64,000 bases of DNA. Source: an uncultured Alphaproteobacteria bacterium (GTDB lineage Bacteria > Pseudomonadota > Alphaproteobacteria > HIMB59 > GCA-002718135). Of this stretch, positions 15,719-25,043 are shown in pieces. Every line of letters starts with the position of its first letter. Within the stretch, counting starts at the first letter, position 1. The position numbers and the translations under genes were made by a program. The stretch is taken from assembly GCA_902595425.1 (NCBI GenBank), contig CACJPV010000001.1, positions 62,001 to 126,000 on the forward strand, written 5' to 3'. The notes beneath the pieces were generated by a model. It was not told the DNA's origin. It saw only the letters and a list, made by a program, of their open reading frames with translations, and made no database searches.

Positions 15719-16582
15719 ATGGATAAAAAAAACTTAGAATTAATTTCTTCAATAAGTTTTTGGGAGAATGAAATTGAAATTACGCCCATAAAAGGCGGAA
15801 TAACAAATCAAAATTTTCTAGTAACTGATAATTCAAAAAAGTATTTTGTAAGAATTGGAAATGATATTCCAGAACATTTAGTTTTTAGAGCAAATGAAGT
15901 TCAAGCTAGTATCGCTGCATCAAAAATTGGTGTTAGTCCAGATTTATTATTTTATAACAAATCAATTCAAATTTTTAAGTACGTTGAAGGATTAACTTTC
16001 AATTCTGAAAATATTAAAAAAAATCTTGATGAAATAATTAAACTTTTAAAAAAAGTACACAACTCAATACCTGAAAAATTAATTGGCCAATCAGTAATTT
16101 TTTGGGTTTTTCATGTCATTAGAAATTATAAAAAATTTTTAGATGAAAATTCAAGTGTATATATTAAAATTTTACCCGATCTTTTAAACAAAGCACAAAA
16201 ACTCGAAGAAAAATCTTCACCTTTTGAAATTGTATTTGGTCATAATGATCTCCTTCCTGCCAATTTTATACAAAACGATCAGCAGTTATGGTTGATAGAT
16301 TGGGAGTATGCTGGTTTTAATACACCATTATTTGATCTTGGTGGACTTGCATCAAATAATGAGTTTAGTGAAAATGAGGAAATATTTTTACTTGAAAACT
16401 ACTTTGAAAAAAAATTATCTTCGGAATTAAGTGAGAAATATAGAGCAGTAAAATGTGCTTCTTTATTAAGAGAAACTATGTGGAGCATGGTATCTGAAAT
16501 AACTTCAAACATAGATTTTGATTACAAGACTTACACTAATGAGAATTTAATAAAATTTGATAAAGCAATGAAAGAGATTTAA
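15719..16582 (+). CDS. choline/ethanolamine kinase-like phosphotransferase (APH fold)
   Basis: A 287-residue aminoglycoside-phosphotransferase-fold kinase. The catalytic loop is FGHNDLLPANFI (Asp of the HxD-type motif, then Asn) and the metal site is LIDWEYAGFNTPLFDLG, both as in choline kinases. The start at 15719 (MDKKNLELIS) is preferred over an in-frame ATG 42 bases upstream, which would add a lysine- and isoleucine-rich leader lying in the promoter area of the divergent iclR gene. It is followed by the TMAO demethylase gene in the same direction. It could phosphorylate choline or another alkylamine alcohol; related kinases also act on thiamine or sugars. Confidence 0.78.
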   Translation: MDKKNLELISSISFWENEIEITPIKGGITNQNFLVTDNSKKYFVRIGNDIPEHLVFRANEVQASIAASKIGVSPDLLFYNKSIQIFKYVEGLTFNSENIKKNLDEIIKLLKKVHNSIPEKLIGQSVIFWVFHVIRNYKKFLDENSSVYIKILPDLLNKAQKLEEKSSPFEIVFGHNDLLPANFIQNDQQLWLIDWEYAGFNTPLFDLGGLASNNEFSENEEIFLLENYFEKKLSSELSEKYRAVKCASLLRETMWSMVSEITSNIDFDYKTYTNENLIKFDKAMKEI

Positions 16583-16662
16583 AATAAATTGAAGTTTGTT
16601 CTAGAAAGATTAATATAAATTAGTTTTTTATAATAAAAATTGAAAAAAAAAATTAAACTAAA

Positions 16663-19020
16663 GTGAATATTGATATTGATAAATACCCAGTGAGAAGATC
16701 AAATCCAATAGTTGTTGGATCATATGGGTTGCCAAAAGATACTGAAAGATATGTTATTAAAGGTCAAGGGTTAATTGGAATTGATCTAGATCAAGGTGAT
16801 GTTTTATTTTTAAAAAATTTAGAGGGTAATCAAGTATGTGAAATTACGGTTTTTGATCATAATGGCAACAATAATCAAAAAATTATAGGCAAAGGGTCTG
16901 ATATAGAAAACTCTTATCTTAAAAAAGTTTTAAAGTTAAGTTCTGATAAATTATTTTTAATTCAAAAACTTCAAAATAAAAAAATTAATTTAGATCAATT
17001 TTCATCATCATTAATTTTTAATGAAGTTTCTAAAAGAAATGATAGTGAAAAAATTTTGATCCATGAAAACTGTTTTACTGTTCTCGCATGTCCAGGAGAG
17101 AATATGATTGTAGGTGATCAAAACCCACCAACTGACATAGAAGTTATAGTCAAAAGAGCTAATCCAAAAAATAATAAATTAGAGAGAATTTTACCAGATC
17201 CATTGGCAACTCCAAAAGAGGAAATACTAATTAAGGATAGCTCTGCGAGTGCTTATGAAATTAAAAAAGGCGACTTTATTCAAGTAATCGATTTATACGG
17301 AAGACAATGCTCTGATTTTATGGCATTTGATAGTAATGCTCTTCAAACAGGACAAGAGCTTGCAATTGATACTACAGCTACTAGAGCTATTTTAGGTGGC
17401 GCTTATGCAATGCCAGGATTGCATTCAAAATATTTTGATAAAAATCTAGAACCATTAGTTGAGGTTGTTCAAGACACTATTGGTCGTCACGATACATTTG
17501 GTACTGCATGCACAAGAAAATTGTATGAAGATCAAGGGTATTTTGGACACATAAACTGTTCTGATAACTTTAACTATGCCCTCGATAAATTCGGCGTAGA
17601 AAAAAGAAATGGGTGGGCAGCTTTAAACCTTTTTTTTAATACAGGAATTGATGCAAATAACGTAATATTTTCTGATATGCCTTGGTCAAGACCAGGTGAC
17701 TATGTTTTGTTTCAAGCGCAAAAAGATCTTGTATGCGTATCATCTTCCTGCCCTGATGATATTGATACAGCAAATGACTGGAACCCCACAGATATATACG
17801 TTAGAGTTTATTCAGAAAAAAACAAATTTTCTAAATCAATTGGATATAGAAAAAATGCAGGAAGTGATTTTATGTTAACAAAAGAAACTGGTTTTCATTC
17901 AAGAACATCAAAATTAACAAACGATATGATGGATTCTTCAGGATTTTGGATACCTAATAAATATAATAATTACGGAACAATAAAAGAATACACAGAATGC
18001 AGAAACAATGTCGTGATGATGGATCTTTCTTCACTCAGAAAATTTGAAGTACTTGGTCCTGATGCGGAGGAACTTTTGAATGTAGCCTTAACAAGAAATA
18101 TAAAAAAACTTGCAGTTGGGCAAGTGGTGTATACAGCGATGTGTTACGAAAATGGAACGATGATTGATGATGGAACACTCTATAAATTAGGTGATCATAA
18201 TTTTAGATGGATTTGTGGAAGTGATTATTCTGGTGAATGGCTTACACAGCTAAGTGAAGAATTAAAACTTCATGCAAACATTAAATCTTCAACAGATCAT
18301 CTTCATAATATTTCTGTACAAGGTCCAAATAGTAGAAAAGTTCTCTCTAAAATTATATGGACACCGCCGGCACATCCGAATGTTAAAAGTTTAGAATGGT
18401 TTCACTTTACAATCAGTAGAATTGGTGATCATACTGGAATTCCAATCATGTTATCTAGAACTGGGTATACTGGTGAGCTTGGCTATGAAATATATTGTCA
18501 TCCAACCGATGCTCCTAAAGTTTGGGATGCTGTTTGGGAAGCTGGTCAAGAATTTAAAATTTCTCCAATGGGGTTTGAAGCTCTAGATATGCTTAGAATT
18601 GAAGCAGGCTTAATTTTAGGCGGAAATGAATTTAGTGATGAAACTGATCCGTTTGAAGCAGGAATTAGTTTTACTGTTCCTCTAAAATCTAAAGAGCAAA
18701 ATTTCATTGGCAAAGAAGCATTAATAGAGAGAAAAGCTCACCCTCATAGAAAATTAGTTGGTTTAGAAATTGATGGTAACGAAAAAGCTAATCATGGAGA
18801 TTGTGTACACTCGGGAAGAGCACAAGTTGGTATCATTACTAGTGGCACCATGTCTCCCACGTTAAATAAAAATATTGCATTATGTCGAGTTGACATACGC
18901 TCATCGGAAATAGGGACAGAATTAGAAATTGGAAAATTAGATGGTCATCAAAAAAGAATTTCAGCGAAAGTAGTTAGTTTTCCTTTTTATGACCCCACAA
19001 AGAGTAGAGTAAGAACTTAA
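16663..19020 (+). CDS. tdm: trimethylamine N-oxide demethylase (Tdm)
   Basis: A 785-residue two-domain protein: an N-terminal DUF1989-type zinc domain (to about 390) and a C-terminal GcvT-like tetrahydrofolate-binding domain (about 400-785; TMIDDGTLYKLG, SRTGYTGELGYEIY). This combination is that of TMAO demethylase, which splits TMAO to dimethylamine and formaldehyde, the latter captured by THF. Cys283 (GTACTRK), Cys299 (HINCSD) and Cys363 (SSSCPDD) are spaced 16 and 64 apart, the same as the zinc cysteines I recall for Methylocella Tdm (263/279/343). The start is GTG with no clear Shine-Dalgarno sequence. tmm and tmoXWV lie just downstream, strongly supporting the call. Confidence 0.93.
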   Translation: MNIDIDKYPVRRSNPIVVGSYGLPKDTERYVIKGQGLIGIDLDQGDVLFLKNLEGNQVCEITVFDHNGNNNQKIIGKGSDIENSYLKKVLKLSSDKLFLIQKLQNKKINLDQFSSSLIFNEVSKRNDSEKILIHENCFTVLACPGENMIVGDQNPPTDIEVIVKRANPKNNKLERILPDPLATPKEEILIKDSSASAYEIKKGDFIQVIDLYGRQCSDFMAFDSNALQTGQELAIDTTATRAILGGAYAMPGLHSKYFDKNLEPLVEVVQDTIGRHDTFGTACTRKLYEDQGYFGHINCSDNFNYALDKFGVEKRNGWAALNLFFNTGIDANNVIFSDMPWSRPGDYVLFQAQKDLVCVSSSCPDDIDTANDWNPTDIYVRVYSEKNKFSKSIGYRKNAGSDFMLTKETGFHSRTSKLTNDMMDSSGFWIPNKYNNYGTIKEYTECRNNVVMMDLSSLRKFEVLGPDAEELLNVALTRNIKKLAVGQVVYTAMCYENGTMIDDGTLYKLGDHNFRWICGSDYSGEWLTQLSEELKLHANIKSSTDHLHNISVQGPNSRKVLSKIIWTPPAHPNVKSLEWFHFTISRIGDHTGIPIMLSRTGYTGELGYEIYCHPTDAPKVWDAVWEAGQEFKISPMGFEALDMLRIEAGLILGGNEFSDETDPFEAGISFTVPLKSKEQNFIGKEALIERKAHPHRKLVGLEIDGNEKANHGDCVHSGRAQVGIITSGTMSPTLNKNIALCRVDIRSSEIGTELEIGKLDGHQKRISAKVVSFPFYDPTKSRVRT

Positions 19021-19027
19021 ATAAATA

Positions 19028-19396
19028 ATGCCAAGCTTATCTGAATTAAGAAAAGTCGCTAACATTAATACCCTTGATTGGGAACTTTTAGAAGACGAGT
19101 GCAAAGATCAGAAAGGTGATATTTGGTGGTACAATCTTAGTTATAATTTTGAAACTGGTGAAGGATCCTATCTTTATAAGATGGGTCCGAATACTGTATC
19201 TAAAGCACACTCCCACACAGGCCCAGAAGAATTTTTTATTTTGGAAGGAGATTTAAAAGACTCAGATGGTTTCACATACAAAAAAGGTGATTTTGTTCAT
19301 TTGGGACCAGATTCAAAACACTTTAGCACTACGGTCTCAGGATGTACAAGTGTTGTGACGCATAGAGGTAAATTTATTTATACCGACGATAATTAA
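19028..19396 (+). CDS. small cupin protein next to tdm
   Basis: A 122-residue single-domain cupin. The first motif is KAHSHTGPEEFFILEGDL (metal ligands His, His, Glu) and the second is GDFVHLGPDSKHFSTT with a further His. It lies 7 bases after tdm, so the two are very likely translated together, and it ends 1 base from the convergent tmm gene. The fold is close to ChrR-type cupins, but no anti-sigma part is present. A role in sensing or handling formaldehyde or a metal for Tdm is possible but unproven. Confidence 0.78.
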   Translation: MPSLSELRKVANINTLDWELLEDECKDQKGDIWWYNLSYNFETGEGSYLYKMGPNTVSKAHSHTGPEEFFILEGDLKDSDGFTYKKGDFVHLGPDSKHFSTTVSGCTSVVTHRGKFIYTDDN

Positions 19397-19397
19397 T

Positions 19398-20732
19398 TTA
19401 TTTTGATTTCATAAAAGTATCCATAGAGTCATCCATTGCTTTTGCCCATGGCGTATGATGAATTGGAGCCACTGTCCCAGTTACTGCAGAAGAAAAAGAT
19501 CTATTTCTATATGTTAGAATATCTTCTTCTTTGTGATGCTCCCATTCTTTAAAGTGTTTTCTTATTAACTCAAAGTCAATTGCGGGATAATCAGAAGCAG
19601 TGTGTAATTCTTTAGTATATTCAGTTTGAAAGTCTATCATTTGAATTGGATCTTCCAAACTTTCCTCCTCTGTAACCCATTTTTTTATATCTGCTTCAAT
19701 TTCAGCGTCACTTGGCAATTTAATTTTGCCCATAATTACATCTCGTGCATACCAAGCTTGACAATCAAACATATTGAATGTGTGGAATTGATCTTGCATT
19801 CCTAGATACATTAACTGATGATTATCTTGCCAAATAATTCCTTTGAAAAGTTTGGGAGGGTATAAACGATTGCCTGTTTTTAACTTCAAACTGTCATCAA
19901 GAAATGGAAAATGATGCAAATAGCCACTGCATAAAATGATAGCATCAGCATTTTGTTCATTTCCATCTTTAAAAATCGCTTTGCCACCCTCCAACCTATC
20001 TAAGTAATGAACTTCTTTCATACCATTTGGCCATTTAAAGCCCATAGGATTATTTCTATAACCAATAGTTACAGATTTCGCTCCGTATTTGTAACATTGA
20101 AGTGCTATATCTTCGGCAGAATAACTACTTCCTAATACAACAACATCCTTATTTCTAAATTCTTCAGCATCTCTAAAATCATGACCATGTAAAATTCTTC
20201 CAGGAAAAGATTTCATTCCTTTATATTCAGGAATATATGGTACTGAAAAGTGACCATTTGAAACAACTACATAATCAAAATTTTCTTTAGTTATTTTATT
20301 TTCTTTTTTATTTATTGATGTAACTTCAAACTGACTATCATTGAAATTAACATTTGTTACAGTAGTACTAAATTTAATATATTTTTTTAAGTTACCATTT
20401 TTTGCTCTACCTAATATATAATCGTATAAGACTTCTCTTGGTGGAAAAGATGGGATCGGTTGTTTAAAATGTTCATCAAACGAATAATCTGCAAACTCCA
20501 AACATTCTTTTGGTCCATTTGACCATAGGTAACGATACATACTATTTGGAACGGGATCTCCAAATTGATCAGATCCAGTTCTCCAACTATAATTCCATAA
20601 ACCTCCCCAATCCTCTTGTTTCTCATAACAAACAATTTCAGGTATACTTTGACCTTTTTCTTCAGCTTGTTGAAAAGCTCTGAGCATTGATAAGCCACAT
20701 GGGCCTGAACCTATAATTGCAACTTTAGTCAT
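19398..20732 (-). CDS. tmm: trimethylamine monooxygenase (Tmm)
   Basis: A 444-residue flavin-containing monooxygenase that oxidises TMA to TMAO with NADPH and O2. The FAD site is IIGSGPCGLSM at the N-terminus, the FMO fingerprint is FPGRILHGHDF, and the NADPH site is VVLGSSYSAEDIA. The start at 20732 is fixed by GGAGG 5-9 bases upstream; the longer open frame would run into the divergent tmoX promoter. The length and the neighbours tdm and tmoXWV match bacterial Tmm. The shared intergenic region with tmoX carries an inverted repeat at 20794-20812, so both are probably induced together. Confidence 0.93.
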   Translation of the reverse strand: MTKVAIIGSGPCGLSMLRAFQQAEEKGQSIPEIVCYEKQEDWGGLWNYSWRTGSDQFGDPVPNSMYRYLWSNGPKECLEFADYSFDEHFKQPIPSFPPREVLYDYILGRAKNGNLKKYIKFSTTVTNVNFNDSQFEVTSINKKENKITKENFDYVVVSNGHFSVPYIPEYKGMKSFPGRILHGHDFRDAEEFRNKDVVVLGSSYSAEDIALQCYKYGAKSVTIGYRNNPMGFKWPNGMKEVHYLDRLEGGKAIFKDGNEQNADAIILCSGYLHHFPFLDDSLKLKTGNRLYPPKLFKGIIWQDNHQLMYLGMQDQFHTFNMFDCQAWYARDVIMGKIKLPSDAEIEADIKKWVTEEESLEDPIQMIDFQTEYTKELHTASDYPAIDFELIRKHFKEWEHHKEEDILTYRNRSFSSAVTGTVAPIHHTPWAKAMDDSMDTFMKSK

Positions 20733-20793
20733 ATATCCTCCTGAAATTAAGTTATAGTATTCAATAAAAAACGAAATTTTAAAAGTAAAAAGT

Positions 20794-20812
20794 TGTTTCA
20801 AGATAAGAAACA
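20794..20812. promoter_or_regulatory. TGTTTC-N7-GAAACA operator candidate, copy 2
   Basis: Sequence TGTTTCAAGATAAGAAACA, with outer half-sites identical to copy 1 at 14862 and the same 7-base spacing. It lies in the divergent spacer, 62-80 bases upstream of the tmm start and 72-90 bases upstream of the tmoX start, so one bound regulator could control both directions. The IclR protein at 14883-15644 is the suggested ligand. Confidence 0.68.
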
Positions 20813-20883
20813 CATAACTGAAATGTTTACAGATGAGATTAACAGTAATGGTAGATTTAAATCTAAACCTAACGGGAGGTAAT

Positions 20884-21834
20884 ATGGTAAAATTAATCAG
20901 AGGATTAGTGCTTACTGCTATAGTGGTTTCTTTCACAGTTTTTGGAAGTATTGCTAAAGCTGCTGATCCAATTAGAATACCAGTTCTAAACTGGTCAAGT
21001 CAAATAGTTATGGCAAATGTTATGGCTCAAGTTTTTGAGGAAATGGGCCACACAGTTGAACTAGTACCAGCTGAATCAGCTTCACGATATGAAGCAGTTA
21101 GAATTGGTGACTTACACGTAGCACATGAAACATGGGAGTCTACAATGGCTCTTCCTTTTTATGCTGCAATGGACAAAGGTGGTTTGATCGATGCAGGTAG
21201 TCATAACCTAATAACTTTTGAGGAAATGGGTGTACCTAACTGGGTAATTGAAGAAGGTCTATGTCCTGGTTTACCTAATTGGGAAGCATTGAAGTCACCA
21301 GAATGTGCAGCTAATTTTGCTACAGCTGATTCTGATGGAAAAGGTCGTTGGTTAGAAGGACCTTATGAATGGCATACTGAAGTTATGCCAAACAGACTTA
21401 AAGGTCTTGGAATTGATGATTTATGGACTGTTAAATTTGCTGGTAGTGCAGATGCATTATGGGCAGAATTAAAAGCAGCAAAAGCAGAAGGTCGTGGAAC
21501 AGTTATATTTAACTGGTCTCCAAACTTCACCGATGCTGCAGGATTTACATTTATTGATTTTCCACCATACTTTGAAGGATGTAGATTGGAAAATGGAGGA
21601 ACTCTTGAAACTACAGGTTGTGGTTCTCCAAAAGGTTGGCTGAAAAAAGCTGCTCATATCAAATTTCCTATTACACATCCAGATGCATATAAATTTTATA
21701 CAAAAATGTCATTTACAGCTCCACAAATTGGTCTGATGGCAGATTTAGTTGATAGTCAAGGCATGGATCATGCTGCCGCTGCAACTGAATTTATTGCTCA
21801 ACATAGAGATCTTATTGATCTTTGGAAAAATTAA
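20884..21834 (+). CDS. tmoX: TMAO/glycine betaine ABC transporter substrate-binding protein (TmoX)
   Basis: A 316-residue periplasmic binding protein of the ProX/OpuAC class with a Sec signal peptide (hydrophobic core to about residue 22, cleavage near AKAADP). Tryptophans that could form the aromatic cage for a trimethylated nitrogen are seen in PVLNWSSQ, AHETWEST and PNWVIEEG. I took the ATG at 20884 because it follows GGGAGG with ideal spacing; an upstream in-frame ATG lacks one. Divergence from tmm and the following ATPase and fused permease give the tmoXWV order known for TMAO import. A strong terminator follows directly. Choline or betaine binding cannot be excluded. Confidence 0.9.
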   Translation: MVKLIRGLVLTAIVVSFTVFGSIAKAADPIRIPVLNWSSQIVMANVMAQVFEEMGHTVELVPAESASRYEAVRIGDLHVAHETWESTMALPFYAAMDKGGLIDAGSHNLITFEEMGVPNWVIEEGLCPGLPNWEALKSPECAANFATADSDGKGRWLEGPYEWHTEVMPNRLKGLGIDDLWTVKFAGSADALWAELKAAKAEGRGTVIFNWSPNFTDAAGFTFIDFPPYFEGCRLENGGTLETTGCGSPKGWLKKAAHIKFPITHPDAYKFYTKMSFTAPQIGLMADLVDSQGMDHAAAATEFIAQHRDLIDLWKN

Positions 21835-21850
21835 AAATTTAATTAACTAT

Positions 21851-21882
21851 AAAATCCCCCTATAAAAAGGGGGATTTTTTTA
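21851..21882 (+). terminator. intrinsic terminator between tmoX and tmoW
   Basis: A perfect 10-bp stem (AAAATCCCCC and complement) with an 8-base loop and a run of seven T. It begins 16 bases after the tmoX stop and 35 bases before tmoW. As the downstream genes have no obvious separate promoter, it probably works as a leaky terminator that makes binding protein more abundant than ATPase and permease. Confidence 0.85.
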
Positions 21883-21917
21883 TTTTATTTAGCTTTAAAA
21901 TAGAATATTGTTCAAAA

Positions 21918-22958
21918 ATGTCTGAATCATTAGATAATTCTAATAATACCCCAGTAATTAAGTGCGAATCTGTTTATAAAATTTTTGGAAATAATGCTTC
22001 AAAACTTTTAGAAGACTCAAATGGTCAAGTTGATGCAAAAACTTTTCAAGAAGCTGGCTGTATTGTTGGAGTAAATAATGCATCCTTTGGAGTTAATAAA
22101 GGAGAAATGATGGTTGTCATGGGATTGTCAGGCTCAGGAAAATCAACGTTACTTCGATGTATATCAAAACTCACAGATGCCACTGCAGGAAAAATATTTA
22201 TTGATGGTGAAGATTTATTGGCAATGAATAATAAACAACTAATTGAATTGCGTAGAAACAAAATGGGTATGGTCTTTCAAAGTTTTGCACTTTTACCTCA
22301 TAAAACTGTAATTGAAAACATTGCCTTTCCTCTTCAAATTAAAGGTACTAACACCAGAGAAAGTATGGCAAAAGCTCTTGAAATGGTTGAGTTAGTAGGT
22401 TTAAAGGGAAGAGAAAATTATTTTCCAAGAGAACTTTCAGGGGGACAGCAACAAAGAGTAGGAATTGCACGTTCATTAGCAGTGGAACCTGACATTTGGT
22501 TTTTAGACGAACCGTTTTCTGCACTTGATCCACTTATACGAAAAGAAATGCAGGATGAATTCTTAAGGTTGCAAGGAGTTTTAAATAAAACAATTATGTT
22601 TGTTACTCATGATTTTGATGAGGCTCTTCGTTTAGCAGATCGTATTGCAATTATGAAAGATGGAATAATTGAACAATTAGATACACCTGATAATATTGTT
22701 TTGAATCCAGCAACTGAATATGTAAAAAAATTTACAGAAGATGTGCCTCGAGAAAAAGTTCTTAAAATTGAATCTATTATGGATGCATATGACCCCAATA
22801 ATTCAAGTTCTACTAAAGTTTCTAAGGATGCAATTATCGAAACATTAGCTGAGTCAATTCTTAATAGTAAAGAAATACTAACTGTAGTTAATAAAAATAA
22901 TGAAGTTGTCGGTTCTTTAAATCCATCAAAAGTAATTAAAGTAATTTTTGGAAAATAA
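21918..22958 (+). CDS. tmoW: TMAO/betaine ABC transporter ATP-binding protein (TmoW)
   Basis: A 346-residue ABC ATPase of the ProV/OpuAA class. Walker A is GLSGSGKSTL (about residue 70), the Q-loop is VFQSFALLPH, the signature is LSGGQQQRVGIARSL, Walker B is IWFLDEPFSALD, and the switch His is in FVTHDFDEA. As in ProV, an N-terminal extension precedes the Walker A motif. A C-terminal CBS-like tail (about 285-346) probably senses ionic strength or regulates transport. It is followed after 12 bases by the permease gene. Confidence 0.92.
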   Translation: MSESLDNSNNTPVIKCESVYKIFGNNASKLLEDSNGQVDAKTFQEAGCIVGVNNASFGVNKGEMMVVMGLSGSGKSTLLRCISKLTDATAGKIFIDGEDLLAMNNKQLIELRRNKMGMVFQSFALLPHKTVIENIAFPLQIKGTNTRESMAKALEMVELVGLKGRENYFPRELSGGQQQRVGIARSLAVEPDIWFLDEPFSALDPLIRKEMQDEFLRLQGVLNKTIMFVTHDFDEALRLADRIAIMKDGIIEQLDTPDNIVLNPATEYVKKFTEDVPREKVLKIESIMDAYDPNNSSSTKVSKDAIIETLAESILNSKEILTVVNKNNEVVGSLNPSKVIKVIFGK

Positions 22959-22970
22959 TTTTAATAAATA

Positions 22971-25028
22971 ATGTTAGCAAATTTTAAAAATTCAAGACCA
23001 CAACAATTTACTCTTTTATTTTTTGTTTTCTTACTTTTATATTTTGTAGTACCCGAGAATGAAAATAGTTTGTTATGGAGATTGCCCCCACTCTTAAAAG
23101 ATATTCCGTTATTAATTAATACTTTACTCGATAATCTTATGTTTAAATGGCTGACTATTCCAGTGTATGATCCAGATTGGCAAATGTATGAAGACAAACC
23201 TGTTTTTAGAATAATAACAAGATCTATCGCAGATTTTCTCCTATTTTTAATTATTTTTATTAGAGAAATATTTCTAGGTGGTCTTCAAACAATAGGTTCA
23301 ATAACTGGCGGTGCTTTTAAAGAATTTAAATGGCTTTATCTCCCAGCTGTTCCATGGACTGCAGTTGTTGTAGGATTATTTATTCTTGGATATAGATTAC
23401 AAGGATTAGGTTTAGCCTTTATTGCAAGCATAGGTTTTTTCTACGTCTCTATTTTTGGTCAGTGGGAACCAACAATGGAAACTTTATCACTAGTTTTAGT
23501 TACAGCGCCAATTTGTTTTGTTTTAGGATTATCTTTTGGGATATTAGGTTATTTAAGTAAAAAAGTTGAAAAAATATTACAACCAATCTTAAATATTGCA
23601 CAAACGATGCCTCACTTTTCTTATCTTGTGCCAATTTTGGTTTTATTTGGAATAGGTGATCATGCTGGCGCTGTAGCTACAATAATATTTGCCACTCCAC
23701 CAATGATACGCCTAACAATTCTTGGCTTGAAAAAAATATCTCCAGAAGTAGTTGAATCAGGTTTGATGAGTGGATGTAATAGATTTCAATTATTATTTAG
23801 AGTTTTAATTCCAACAGCAAGAAGAGATATTTTAATTGGAGTAAACCAAGTGATAATGCAATGTCTTGCAATGACAACTATAGCAGCTTTTATTGGAGCA
23901 AAAGGTTTAGGATTTAATTTAAAAGTTGCTTTAAATGGACTTAAAATTGGAAAAGCTGCTGAAATAGGTATTTGCGTAGTTATAATTGCTGTTGTGCTTG
24001 ATAAATTATCATTAGCTTGGGCAAATAAACAAAAAGATTATTTTGCAAATTTAAATTTTTATAAAAAAAATCTAGCTTCAATTTATTTTATTTTACTAAC
24101 AGCGATTTTAGGAGTTGTAGCTTACTTCAGTGCATTTTATTTTGAAAATGGATTCAATTATTTATACTTAATACCTTTTGGTGAAGGTTTAACAATTGCT
24201 CCAATTTTAGATGCAGGTGTAGATTGGATTTGGGAAACATTTTTCTATTACTTAAATATTTTTAATAAATTTTTAATAACAAATGTTCTTTTTGTAATGA
24301 GAGATGCTTATCTTGGAATGCCAGTAATATCTACTTTTGTTTTAGTAATGGGTGCAGGATACATTATTGGAGGAATAAGATCTTGTATAATAGTTGGTGC
24401 ATTAATATTGTTTATAGCTTTATCTGAATATTGGAATAGAGCGTTAATTACTGCCTATATGGCTACTTTTGCAGTAGGTGTATCAGCTATACTAGGAATT
24501 GTAACTGGTTCAATATGTGCACGAAATGAAATTTCAGCTAAATTCATTCTTGGCGTTTGTGATTTTTTTCAAACTTTTCCTTCATTTATTTATCTAATAC
24601 CTGTTATTCTTCTTTTTGGTATTACAGATACTTCAGTTATGATTGCTGCTATTGCTTATGCATCAGTCCCAGCAACAAGATATACTGTGGAGGGACTAAG
24701 AAGCGTCCCATCTTCTTTACATGATGCTGCATCAATGTCAGGAGTATCTAATTTTCAAAGATGGAAATCCATTGAATTACCACTGGCATTTCCCCATATT
24801 ATGCTGGGTATAAATCAAACTCTAATTTTTGCACTTATGATGATCGTTTTAGGTGCTCTAATTGGAACAGAAGATTTGGGTCAAATCATTATGGGTTGTT
24901 TATCAAGACCAAATGGCGCAGGTATTGGCCTCACATTAGGTATATTTGTCTCATTCATTTGCTTGGCTGCTGATAATCTAATTAGAACTTGGGCTGACGA
25001 AAGAAAAAAATTACTTGGTATCGAATAA
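22971..25028 (+). CDS. tmoV: TMAO/betaine ABC transporter permease, fused double domain (TmoV)
   Basis: A 685-residue membrane protein in which two ProW-like permease domains are joined. Each half has a coupling loop for the ATPase: ESGLMSGCNRFQLLFRVLIP in the first half (about residues 262-281) and DAASMSGVSNFQRWKSIELP in the second (about 584-603). About twelve or more membrane helices are visible, with an extended N-terminal segment. Fusion of both permease copies is the typical TmoV form, unlike single-domain ProW. It is the last gene of the tmo unit and converges on a short-chain dehydrogenase gene. Confidence 0.91.
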   Translation: MLANFKNSRPQQFTLLFFVFLLLYFVVPENENSLLWRLPPLLKDIPLLINTLLDNLMFKWLTIPVYDPDWQMYEDKPVFRIITRSIADFLLFLIIFIREIFLGGLQTIGSITGGAFKEFKWLYLPAVPWTAVVVGLFILGYRLQGLGLAFIASIGFFYVSIFGQWEPTMETLSLVLVTAPICFVLGLSFGILGYLSKKVEKILQPILNIAQTMPHFSYLVPILVLFGIGDHAGAVATIIFATPPMIRLTILGLKKISPEVVESGLMSGCNRFQLLFRVLIPTARRDILIGVNQVIMQCLAMTTIAAFIGAKGLGFNLKVALNGLKIGKAAEIGICVVIIAVVLDKLSLAWANKQKDYFANLNFYKKNLASIYFILLTAILGVVAYFSAFYFENGFNYLYLIPFGEGLTIAPILDAGVDWIWETFFYYLNIFNKFLITNVLFVMRDAYLGMPVISTFVLVMGAGYIIGGIRSCIIVGALILFIALSEYWNRALITAYMATFAVGVSAILGIVTGSICARNEISAKFILGVCDFFQTFPSFIYLIPVILLFGITDTSVMIAAIAYASVPATRYTVEGLRSVPSSLHDAASMSGVSNFQRWKSIELPLAFPHIMLGINQTLIFALMMIVLGALIGTEDLGQIIMGCLSRPNGAGIGLTLGIFVSFICLAADNLIRTWADERKKLLGIE

Positions 25029-25043
25029 ATAAATTATAATTAA

